A stretch of DNA of 64,000 bases from contig ML976978.1 of the NCBI GenBank assembly GCA_010015675.1, positions 1,104,267-1,168,266 on the forward strand, given 5' to 3'. The notes beneath the pieces were generated by a model. It did not search any database, was not told where the DNA came from, and was given only the letters and a program-made list of their open reading frames with translations. Shown one piece after another: positions 55,764-64,000 of this stretch. Each line of letters starts with the position of its first letter. Positions within the stretch are counted from its first letter, which is position 1. Position numbers and translations under genes: made by a program. Source of the DNA: Byssothecium circinans (Eukaryota > Ascomycota > Dothideomycetes > Pleosporales > Massarinaceae).

Positions 55764-56172
55764 GGCCTGTTCGATAGGGCGCCGGACCGATTTCCAGTCA
55801 AAAACTAGACACAATTTCGAAAACCGGACGCAGGACAACGAACACGGCCATCGCGTTCAGTATGTTGGACCGTGCACGCTGTTTTGCGTAAGCAACGCTA
55901 CGATCTAAATAGGTATAACGCAGCAGCAATGGGCCGCTCTGCCGCCCTGTCAGGCGTCTCCGCGGGGATGACTACTCGCGCCAACGCACTACTTCGCTCG
56001 GGTCGGTAGAAGCGAGGTAGTGCGTGGTAGTGCGTGGCGCGAGTAGGATAGAGTCTGCCGCGCCAAACGCGACGTCAATTCAGTATCTGTACGTACTACC
56101 GCGTTAGCTCTACACTAAAGACGCCACCTAGAAATACGTAAACCGGGCGGTCCGGGGCCTACCGAACAGGCC
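55764..56172. mobile_element. MITE-like element with terminal inverted repeats
   Basis: The left end GGCCTGTTCGATAGGG..CCGGACCG (55764-55789) is matched in inverse at the right end, CGGTCCGG..CCTACCGAACAGGCC (about 56148-56172), with one mismatch and a 2-3-base indel. Length is 409 bp. No coding frame was seen. A clear target-site duplication was not found. A strong hairpin lies inside. It sits between the broken SDR and the terpene cyclase. Confidence 0.6.
55972..56046. repeat. Imperfect hairpin inside the second MITE
   Basis: CTACTCGCGCCA...CGCACTACTTCGCT (55972-55998) faces AGCGAGGTAGTGCG...TGGCGCGAGTAG (56011-56046). The stem is over 20 bp, with a short duplicated GTAGTGCGTG on the right arm. 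Such palindromes are common in non-autonomous elements. Confidence 0.75.
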
Positions 56173-56506
56173 TAACGCGATCCAGGATATGGACGCGATC
56201 TTCTTGCGTGCGTGACTCCCCGCGTTATTGATAAGCGTGCACATGCAGTAAACGTTAATTATTGGTTGCATGTCGCCCCTTAGGTGTCTCGAACAGGCGA
56301 GGCAAGCAGGGTCAAGCAACCAAACGGAGCCAACTACACGATCCACACCACCATTACCATTACTGTGGGACCCAGTTCGTTGCACTTGCCGGGTCACACT
56401 CAATTCCGGGCCCCGTGGGCTTCACGGTGTTGGCAATCTTGCTTACGCGGTTGAAGAGGACGTCGGATGGATTATACGCAATTGACTTACAAGGCTTCTA
56501 AGAATC

Positions 56507-57808
56507 TCAAAGACCTTTAACATGGTACCGTGGGCAATAGATGCTCCACACCAGGTTCCCGACATAACTGTAGTTGACTGCTTCAATGTATGCCCGCAGA
56601 TCTCTCGAGAGACTGAGGTCGTTCTTCGTATCGCGAACAATACGCTGGAACTCTGAGATATACCTCTTGGTCTCCTCAGCACACAGTATCAATGCTTCAT
56701 CCTCGTTGGTTGATCGTTCCTGCATGAGAACCCAGACAGCGTTGAACACGTAACCTACGCCCTGCTTTTCCGCTGCATCTCGCTCTTTCTCCCAAGAGTA
56801 AAGGTCATTCGCGAGGCTGATCGCGGCATAGCCAGGTTGAGCGAGTTTCATACAGAGATCCATCTCTTCATCTGGTATTGTGAGACCCATGGCAAAGGTA
56901 AGCGTGCCGAACCAGAACCTGCAAAGTTTAGTTAACGGTATCTGGTTAAGGGAGGAGCGGCGACAGAAGCAGAGCACACCTACAGTTCTCCTGCATCGAT
57001 GATTCTGCTCGGAAGGTACTCGTTCAGTGTTTCGAAAGGCCGAGATGGTGTCTGAGACGCAAGCTGCACGAATCTTGCCCAAGCCTTCATGGTAGTAACA
57101 GCGCGTTCCGGATCGATAGCTGTCATTTCGGAAAGGATTTGCGCTTGAATTCGCTTCTCTGGGCGTGTATTTGGGTCGACTTTGGAACTTAGAGCACGAT
57201 CTCCAAACGCATCGAGCATCTCGTAGTCTTCATAGCCCTGTGCGCTTTCAGCATCACAAACTTATCTGGAGCAGCACACCACAGGCGCGGAGGAAGAGGT
57301 GCGTGAGGCGGCGGAGAGGAAAGTGAAGGAGGCGGCGAGGGCGGAGAGGGAGAGGGAGAAGAGGGAGAGGCCGAATTTTAATAGGCCGTTGTTTAATGGG
57401 GTTAATGGGCGGCCGAGTAGGGAGGCTTGGGAGGGCTATTGGACGCTTACTGTTTGTACACCTAGCTTCTCCATTTCGTCTAGTTTTGATTCAGCACATG
57501 CTGTTGTGTAACATAGGAAGACTCGACGTACCATCGTACAAGAACGCGTACTCGTTGGCGTAGGAAATGATCTCCAGCCGCTCGGGAAGACATTCAGGAA
57601 CCGTGAGACGGATGAAGCTGTATGGATCTCCCAAGCCTCCCTTGTAATCCACAACTGGCCGAACTTTCTCGCTCCAGTCTTTCTGCGCGCGGAGTGCTCC
57701 TCGGGTTTCCTTCCATGGATCTTTATGCATGCGGAGTAGTATACCACATGCAAGACCATGAGTCTCATACGAGTTCAGCGGAACTTTCTTGGAATGTTTA
57801 AAGTCCAT
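56507..57808 (-). CDS. Class I terpene cyclase (cyclase domain of bifunctional di/sesterterpene synthase type, stand-alone)
   Basis: Four minus-strand exons, 57808-57532, 57479-57451, 57237-56984 and 56918-56507, give 323 residues. The introns are 52, 213 and 65 nt. The N-terminus and [28 protein letters not shown] resemble the cyclase half of the fungal fusicoccadiene/ophiobolin-type synthases. The Asp-rich motif is D92-D93-x-x-E96, formed across exon joint 1. The NSE triad is intact (N224, S228, E232 in NDLYSWEKE). VWSIYCPRYH is the usual domain end, but a stop follows seven codons later and no prenyltransferase domain is found downstream. The enzyme must therefore rely on polyprenyl diphosphate made elsewhere. 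Residues between exons 2 and 3 are fewer than in relatives, so intron 2 may hide a lost exon. Confidence 0.85.
57285..57445 (+). other. Captured-looking antisense coding fragment inside terpene-cyclase intron 2
   Basis: Within the 213-nt intron the + strand holds an open, purine-rich stretch (EEEVREAAERKVKEAARAE, then RPNFNRPLFNGVNGRPS, then EAWEGYWTLT). It has a helical charged part and a more specific motif, unlike the surrounding sequence in GC content. It looks like a piece of an unrelated exon. It has no start, stop or promoter of its own. Confidence 0.4.
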
Positions 57809-58316
57809 TTTGGATCAAATCAAAGAATGCACTATGCGCGACTGATGGGAGAAGGTTCGAATCAGCTTATTAAAGAAAAGAAAGCCTGGCCCCAAGTACC
57901 ATGGTATTTGCATGAACGAGGACGGAGTAAACCGCCATCATACGATGGCAAACAAGCGATCATCGAGTAAGCCGGGCGGATTCATAGCTTCAAAAGCCGG
58001 CTCGCGAACCTTGGACATGGGGACTAAACTACAAAAATGACCGCTGTCATTGGCCATTTCATGTCTCGGACACCAGTCGGCAGTAACTCGTATCAGCATA
58101 CAAATATGCCGCCTTACGTGGCGAATTGGAGTGAATGATGCATGTGAAAACGCCTACATTGCAAGTACCGGGTTCCTAGTCACGAGCCACTAAATACGCC
58201 TTGCAGTAAGCATTACATCGACATGTAAGCGGGCGGGGTGAGTGAACTGATATCTTGGTTCAATCTTTGCTGGAGGGCCTCCCTAGTTTTTCTGAGAAAG
58301 CTTCCCCACGTTCACC
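57809..58316. promoter_or_regulatory. Divergent promoter of the terpene cyclase/P450 pair
   Basis: 508 bp separate the two ATGs. Several CGG/CCG-containing words occur (GCCGGGCGG at 57971, GCCGGCTCG near 57994, AAGCGGGCGGGG near 58217), the kind of half-sites that Zn2Cys6 regulators use. No clear spaced CGG-n-CCG pair is proven. Co-regulation is inferred from the head-to-head layout. Confidence 0.4.
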
Positions 58317-58343
58317 ATGGCTCCAACGTTCACCATGGCTCCA
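58308..58343 (+). repeat. 18-bp tandem duplication containing the start codon
   Basis: ACGTTCACCATGGCTCCA occurs twice back to back (58308-58325 and 58326-58343). Each copy carries an identical Kozak context and an in-frame ATG (58317 and 58335). Confidence 0.9.
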
Positions 58344-60369
58344 ACGAAAGGGGATCTCTCCACCATTCTTGCAGTGATAGCCTTGTCTATTATTGCATAT
58401 ACGATTTATATCGCAGTCCGTCGACTCTACTTCTCTCCCCTTTCTGGATTTCCAGGACCCAAGATCGCAGCTGTGACGTACTGGTACGAGTTCTACTATG
58501 ACTTCTGGCGTGGCGGAAAATACATCTTTGAGATTGAGAAAATGCACCAGAGATATGGTGAGTACTTCATCCTCAACCACTCTCATACTCACCCCATCGG
58601 CCAAGCACTAGATCCACAGGGACAGTAAACGTTTGATGCTCACATGCACACCTTCAGGCCCGATCGTCCGACTGAACCCAGATGAGCTCTCTATCCATGA
58701 TGCTGAGTTCTACAACAAACTATACGTCACACAAAGCACGCGCCGAACCAACGCGCACGACCTATTCTGCAAAGGGATTGACTTCGACGGTAATCACATC
58801 CCAAAGCAACACCTGTTCAATTAATATATAAAATTAACCCGTTCCAGAGTCCCACCTACTCACCAAGGATCATAACCTTCATCGGAGGAGGAGAAAACCA
58901 TTGGAACCATTCTTCTCCCGAATGGGGGTCGCGAAGTTGCAAAATACGATTGCCGATGTCGCGCTTCACTTAGAGAGAAGACTGGAAGACTTCGCAGGGA
59001 TGGGTAAGGTAGTTCGGTTAGACCACGCATTTGCGGCATTCTCGGGAGATATCATACGAAGAATCTGCCTGGATACTAAAGAGTCTGGTGAGGATCGGTT
59101 TCTCGATGATCCAGCCTTTGCACCGGAATGGTAAGATGGAAATGATAAGTCATGGACGCTCTTTGACCATTCTCGCAGGTACGACGTTATCCACATGATA
59201 GTCCGGTCTATACCTCTTTTCACCGGATTCCCAATCATTGTTCGGTGAGGCCACCTTACCCATCCTTTCTGAATTCAACAGAAGATATTAATACGTTGCA
59301 GAATAGTAAACTACATTCCGGAGTCTGTCCTTTTGTGGGCTTTCCCCCGTGGCCAGATGTTCAACAAGTTCAAAATGGTGCGTAGTCCCTTGAACAAGTA
59401 GTAACTAACCAGGGCTGAGAGAATTTATAGGTAGCCAGGCAGCATATACGCAAGGTCCTGCAAGGCGAGATCGATCACTCAAAACCCGGAACTGCGCATA
59501 TCTCAGTCTTCCGCCACGTTGCCGACAGCGACATGCCCGAGGCAGACAGATCTGAGCTACGTCTTGCGAGGGAGGCTCAAGTGCTACTAGGCGGTGGTAC
59601 TGCGAGTACGGCGCGCACAGTTGGCTTTGCTTCATACTATATCCTCTCCAACCCAGATATGCACGCAAGGCTCCAGCATGAGCTCAAAGACACAATGGCA
59701 GACTGGCCGCAACGCATTCCAACCTGGTCGGAGCTCGAAAAGCTTCCTTTCCTGCAAGCGATTCTTAAAGAGTCATTGCGGTATGTGTATTCTAACTATC
59801 TATGATAACATGTATGCTTACTCGAATCAGTCTGAGCTACGGAGTGATGCATCGTCTGCCGCGGGTCTCGCCAGATGTACCAATCCAGTATGGACAGTAC
59901 ACAATTCCAATTGGAGTGAGTGGAAAAAGCCCCAACCCGAACAGATACAAAGTCTCAATTTCTATCAGGTCCCTGTTGGCATGTCTGCCTACCTCATGCA
60001 TTCTGATCCTTCTGTATATCCTGAACCTCGGAAATTCATCCCTGAACGATGGATGAAGGATGTTACCCCAGAAATGCAAAAGAGCTATGTGCCTTTTAGC
60101 CGCGGCTCCAGAAACTGTTTGGGAATGAAGTAAGTGTACACTCTGATATACCCGTCTTGTTTTTCGCAATACCACTTACTAACTGCAAGCTCCGTAACTA
60201 CAGCTTGGCGATGGCTGAAATGAGCCTGATGCTCGCGGTTCTCTATCGACCTGGCGCCCCTAGGCTGGAGCTATTCGAGACGGATGAAAGTGATGTGGTG
60301 CAGGCCCACGATTTTCTGATTCCCCTGCCAAAGCTCGATACCAAAGGTGTGCGGGCCCTCGTACTTTAA
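58317..60369 (+). CDS. Cytochrome P450 monooxygenase, terpenoid-cluster type
   Basis: Nine exons (58317-58557, 58658-58789, 58848-59130, 59179-59244, 59302-59377, 59431-59780, 59831-59915, 59969-60129, 60204-60369) keep frame throughout and give 519 residues. An N-terminal helix ([17 protein letters not shown]) anchors it in the ER, then comes the Pro-rich hinge [11 protein letters not shown]. The I-helix is [14 protein letters not shown], the ExxR is E380-x-x-R383, the PERF-like motif is FIPERW, and the heme loop is [11 protein letters not shown] with Cys461. The early block [26 protein letters not shown] places it near the trichodiene-oxygenase-like P450s. It very likely oxidises the product of the divergent terpene cyclase. 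All catalytic motifs are present. Confidence 0.93.
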
Positions 60370-60941
60370 ACTAGAAAGCCAACCACGACGCAAGTGAGTT
60401 TCGGATAAGTTGGCAGTAAGTAACTAATCATTTGTTTTGGCGTATGTTGCACAAATTGTCGTAGGGAATACATGAAGTTGCTATCTATACGTTTGTTCTG
60501 CCTTCACAACCTCAAGATACATGCATGCCACTGATGTCCGTGAACCCCCCTTTCCTACCATCTCTACCTCGTTAAAGCCAGCTTCGAGGCCTAATTCACT
60601 TGTGTCGCACGTCAATAATAGAGGGCCCCAATATCATCTTCAGCCATTTAACATAGGGAAAACTTCAATAGCGAAAACCAAAATGTCACGTGGCGCCTTG
60701 GATACAAGTGTTACGCACAAGTGTGAACAAGCTGTTAATCGAGCACACAGCTTCAAGTGTATTGAAACGTTCAAAGCCGAAGAAATGAATAAGAAGTAGA
60801 ATTTTAGATTTTGTGAAGAAAAAGAACCAAGGACCGAATATAAAACCTGTGACAAGTTCCGTCGAGATCAATGCCAAAAACGCCGTCGCTATACATAAAT
60901 ATCAGGGTACTGTGATGGATACAAGAAGAGAAAACGTAAGT
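60370..60941. other. Intergenic region
   Basis: 572 bp between convergent genes with no supported gene. It is AT-leaning at 60780-60850. Confidence 0.35.
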
Positions 60942-62280
60942 TTACACCTCCTTCCACGACCCCTCAACAGGCCTCCTCGTCACGCCCGAAGTCTGCTGCC
61001 CTTGAGGCTGTCCGGGAGTGAAAGCCTGGTAAGGCTGCTGTCCAGGGTAAGAAGCCTCCGAAGATTCATACGTCTGCTGGCCTGGATACGCTGTATACTG
61101 CGTCGAGCCTGAGGGCGCGTAGCCCGGTGTGAGCGATCGTGGAGGACCAGCGGAATAGTTGTCTTGCTGGTACATTGGGGCCGGCTCCTGAGGCTGTTGG
61201 GGAGCGGAGTGTCCGTAGCTGTTAGGCTGGCTTGGCCGACGGTATTGTTGCTGCTCCTGTTGGCCATAACCCGGTCCCGGCGACCTCCTATCATACTGCT
61301 GATTCTGTTGCCCATATCCGTTCTGTGCGTACCCAGCTCCAGCACCAACGTGAACCGGAGACACAGACTGTTGCACTGGCGAAACATCGCCATAGCTAAT
61401 CTGTCTCTGCGGAGTGCCATACCCATTGTTCTGGCCATACGGCCTGCTCTGCGACACGCCACTGACGAAAGAATCATTCTGGTATGCCGGAGGGAAGCCA
61501 TAGCCATCTTGGGCTCCTGTGCGCATAGGCGAACGCCCGGGCCCTGGAGATCTTCGCGGTCCGGCTCCAGCGATTGCCGCCGCTCCCGTCATAGGGTTTC
61601 CTGTCACACTGCCATTATGGTCTAGTCTATCCATCTCCATGTCGGTGGGCTTCTCGGGCATTACTTCCTCTTGTACGTGCACGTCTTTAGCGTCATTCCA
61701 GCTCGGCATTGCCGGGAGAGCGTCCTCGTTTTCTGGTTTCCCATGTGCATCGAATCGCGCAAATTGTGGTTGTTCTTTCTTCGCAGCTGTCGGTGTTGGC
61801 GCGGGATTGAAGAAGGGAGACGGTCGGAAGGCAGGCGCATCGTGTGATCGGTACTGCTGGTTCAAAGGTCGACTATCGATGGGTGGTGGTGGAATTGCAG
61901 GCGGTGCGGAAGAATATGCTGAGGCATGGTAGGGTGCTGCTGGAGGGTATGGCGCGGGATCACTCTTCATGCGCTTGTGCTTATTTCCCCGTCCTCCTGA
62001 CGGACAACAGCAGGTACAGCATTTGAAGCAACAGCAAGCCAACTCAGCCCCGCAACATACACAGCGCGCAATGCAGAAGACGACGGAGAGGACGATAATT
62101 CCACCGACGATTATGGCTACAATTACGGGCCATCTGTCCGGCTGTTAGTAAATGTTGGGCAGTCAAACGGCAGTGGCGGTTGACTTGCTTGCAGTACGTC
62201 TTCGCCATGCATTTATCCCATGAACTCAGCGTCTCCCTCACATCCGTGAACGGATCGCGGCCCACAAGTAACGAAGGCAT
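60942..62280 (-). CDS. Single-pass membrane protein with Cys-rich juxtamembrane segment and PQ-rich tail
   Basis: Two minus-strand exons, 62280-62189 and 62133-60942, give 427 residues. The 55-nt intron has a GC donor (AAGCAAGT...GACAG). Splicing restores DKCMAKTYCK-WPVIVAIIVGGIIVLSVVFCIARCVCCG. A short N-terminus with WDKCM.K.YCK precedes one transmembrane helix, then a dense Cys cluster (CCCFKCCTCCCPSGG) suited to palmitoylation. About 360 residues of disordered Pro/Gln/Tyr/Gly-rich tail follow (GYGQQNQQY, YPGQQPY repeats). I recognise this as a widely conserved ascomycete protein without an assigned function, probably at a cell membrane. The start at 62280 fits the conserved RDPFTDVRETLSSWDKC. 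Confidence 0.85.
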
Positions 62281-62935
62281 CGGAGTGGACTTGGACGGCG
62301 GTATTCGAGTGTTGAGCGGGTGTTCGCAATTTATGAGGGGCGGGGAAACGAGGCTGGGCTATCACGCGTCCGTGAATGTAGCGCGACAATGTGATACTGT
62401 ACGAATGCGACAGCGAAGACAAAGAGGGAGAACTTCTCCTCACCATGCAATTCACGAAGAATGATGAAAGGTGCAGGAAACGAGCGACAGGAGAATAATG
62501 GTGATTTCGCGGTCTTGGTTGAAACATGAGATGACGATGGACATGGATTCAGGGCCAATATAGGCCAAACGCCTTATGCCACCGTTGCGCGGCGCGAGGC
62601 TGAGCAAAGAATGATCTGCTGCGCTCTAGCGCGCGCTCAACCAACCCATCCCTCAACACCATCAGGACTGTCTGTGTTTTTTGTTCAAAGACTCACTTTG
62701 AACCTTTAATTGCACGGCTGTGGCTGCGCGAAATACCATAGTGGCTTCTTACTACGCACGGAGATGACCTGAGGCACTCCCGCTTCCGCACATCCATTTC
62801 CGTCTTCCATTCTAGCATTAAGTGCCATCTCTGCGTTCTGCAGACGTTTGATGCCCATAGATGTACCTACCTGTACTGATCTATTTTGGGCGATGATGCT
62901 CATTCACACGACGAGAAACCAGAGTTGGCAACAAT
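62281..62935. other. Intergenic region
   Basis: 655 bp with no supported gene. It contains the promoter of the membrane-protein gene and runs up to the hAT-element edge. Confidence 0.35.
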
Positions 62936-63060
62936 CAAGTCGACTTGATAACTTGACTTGATTGACTTGATTGTATCAAGTCAATCAAGTCAATCAGGGA
63001 GGCGAAATTTAGCAAGTCAATCAAGCAAATCCTGCCGACTTGATTGACTTGATTGATAGA
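62936..63060. repeat. CAAGTCAAT-type palindromic repeats at the hAT element edge
   Basis: Units of CAAGTCAAT and its complement ATTGACTTG recur in both orientations. TTGATTGACTTGATTG runs directly into TATCAAGTCAATCAA near 62957-62990, making a near-perfect palindrome. Further units lie at 63012-63025 and 63037-63055. The dense subterminal repeats just ahead of a transposase gene fit the transposase-binding end of a hAT transposon. The exact terminal repeat and target duplication cannot be fixed from one end. Confidence 0.6.
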
Positions 63061-63266
63061 CTTGAATCCCTAGGATCTTAGGGGTTTATCGTAGAATACT
63101 AGATCCTTAGAGTATAAGGCAACTCAGAGTTAACGGACTTTACCTGAGATAGTTGCCTATCTAGGCTTAGCGCCGTATTTCTGAGTTTCCTCATCTCCTA
63201 CTACCTATCTAACTTACCTACTTACCCACCACCTCTCTCGCTCTACCAACGCCCTCCTCTATTAAT

Positions 63267-64000
63267 ATGGCGTCGCCCGATCGCCTAGAAGGCATGAATA
63301 GTAACCTCTCTCAAGTTTTTAGCCAGCGGCTTGAAAGCACGGCGTCACAAACCCCTCCCGAAGATGGTGCCACTGATGTAGCCACCAACGCGCCGTCAGA
63401 GCTTGACGCCGAAAGCTCTGTGGGCACCCCATCCACCACCGATATAGAGGACGACGACAACAATTACGAGGGCATTAAATGGGTACGCCTGCCAGATTAT
63501 CATAAGCCAGCTCATGGTGCAAAGCGCAGTCGAAAGAGCTGGGTTTGGCGGCACGGATATCGCCTCTGGCACCGCAAGCAACAACGCCTGTACTGGCTCT
63601 GCCGCTATTGCCACCGTCATAAGCACCCTGACGGATTTTATTACGCTGATCAATCAACTACGTCAATCGGGCGCCATCTCGGTGAGCGTAAAGCTGGCCA
63701 CGGCATCAAGAAGAACGGCCCAAAAGCTACCTCCCGCGTCACGACTCCCTCCCAGCAATCCTCTCTGCTCGCCCACATCCATCACAAAGGCCTTGGCGTA
63801 CCGCAGGGCGTCGCCAACCTCATCGCAGAGAGCTTCTCGCGCACAAGTTTCCTACAATCAGTGCTTGATTGGGTGGTGGCCGATAATCAGGCGCTCTCTG
63901 TAATTGAGGGCGCCGCTTTTCGAGCTATGTTACGGCAGGCTAACCCGCTGGCTGAGGCAGAGCTATGGAGATCCCACAACACCCTACGAGCTCATATAAT
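63267..64000 (+). CDS. hAT-family transposase, N-terminal part (runs off the window)
   Basis: An open frame from ATG 63267 to the window end (244 codons, no stop). After an acidic Ser/Thr-rich start comes a BED-type zinc finger: WVWRHGYRLW...LYWLCRYCHRHKHP (Cys-x2-Cys) followed by TTSIGRHLGERKAGH as the His pair. A helical region typical of hAT transposases follows (LIAESFSRTSFLQSVLDWVVADNQALSVIEGAAFRAML). The DDE-type core and the C-terminal dimerisation domain would lie beyond 64000. Because the frame is open with no RIP-type stops so far, this copy may be young or even active. It moves DNA by cut and paste. Confidence 0.85.
   Translation, partial: MASPDRLEGMNSNLSQVFSQRLESTASQTPPEDGATDVATNAPSELDAESSVGTPSTTDIEDDDNNYEGIKWVRLPDYHKPAHGAKRSRKSWVWRHGYRLWHRKQQRLYWLCRYCHRHKHPDGFYYADQSTTSIGRHLGERKAGHGIKKNGPKATSRVTTPSQQSSLLAHIHHKGLGVPQGVANLIAESFSRTSFLQSVLDWVVADNQALSVIEGAAFRAMLRQANPLAEAELWRSHNTLRAHI

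Noticed and set aside
57299..57511. Small plus-strand ORF as an independent gene
   Set aside because: It lies inside the terpene-cyclase intron and exon 2 and the start is arbitrary. It is better viewed as an inserted fragment and is reported as such.
62936..63060. Repeat cluster considered as a CRISPR-like array
   Set aside because: Units occur in both orientations with irregular spacing in a eukaryotic genome; they belong to the transposon end.

Overview
The window is nuclear DNA of a filamentous ascomycete. The CDSs are intron-containing, with short introns (mostly 47-140 nt) that have GTRAGT-type donors and CTRAC-type branch sites. Genes lie on both strands without operons. Families such as the Chs5 exomer subunit, RMT2, Pth11/rhodopsin-like receptors and hAT, Tad-like LINE and MITE debris with C-to-T nonsense changes fit a Dothideomycete, probably Pleosporales. 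That placement is inference from gene style, since no marker was searched.

Left part (1-24.6 kb): an acyl-protein thioesterase-like hydrolase overlapping tail to tail with an Rpr2/Rpp21-type RNase P subunit; the mRNA-export helicase SUB2; a 4.2 kb gene-poor stretch; a ketopantoate-reductase-like protein with a long disordered tail; a glucokinase with an N-terminal membrane-anchor extension; an abnormal lysine tRNA-like locus; two hypothetical genes; a secreted FAD-linked oxidoreductase; a MITE; a Pth11-like seven-helix receptor; and an NmrA-like oxidoreductase.

Middle part (25.8-51.5 kb): a large hypothetical protein, a C-terminal J-domain protein, a broken Tad-like LINE ORF1, a hypothetical gene and a C2H2 zinc-finger gene separated by a four-copy 13-bp promoter motif, RMT2, a decayed gene with one stop and two frameshifts, a hotdog thioesterase, a three-BRCT protein, an MFS transporter, a GH27 alpha-galactosidase, CHS5 and a tail-anchored-like membrane protein. 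Most of these look like housekeeping or core genes.

Right part (52-64 kb) is accessory in character. It holds a pseudogene of a proline/serine-rich protein, a TA-rich RIP-like tract, half of a P450 gene, a broken short-chain dehydrogenase, a second MITE, an intact class I terpene cyclase lacking any prenyltransferase domain, and a divergently transcribed intact P450. These read as a terpenoid biosynthetic cluster in mid-decay, reduced to a cyclase/P450 pair. A conserved Cys-rich membrane protein follows. The window then ends inside a hAT transposon whose upstream edge is an array of CAAGTCAAT-type palindromes.

Exon coordinates were derived by hand from reading frame, splice consensus and recognition of protein families. 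No alignment, RNA-seq or database search was available.
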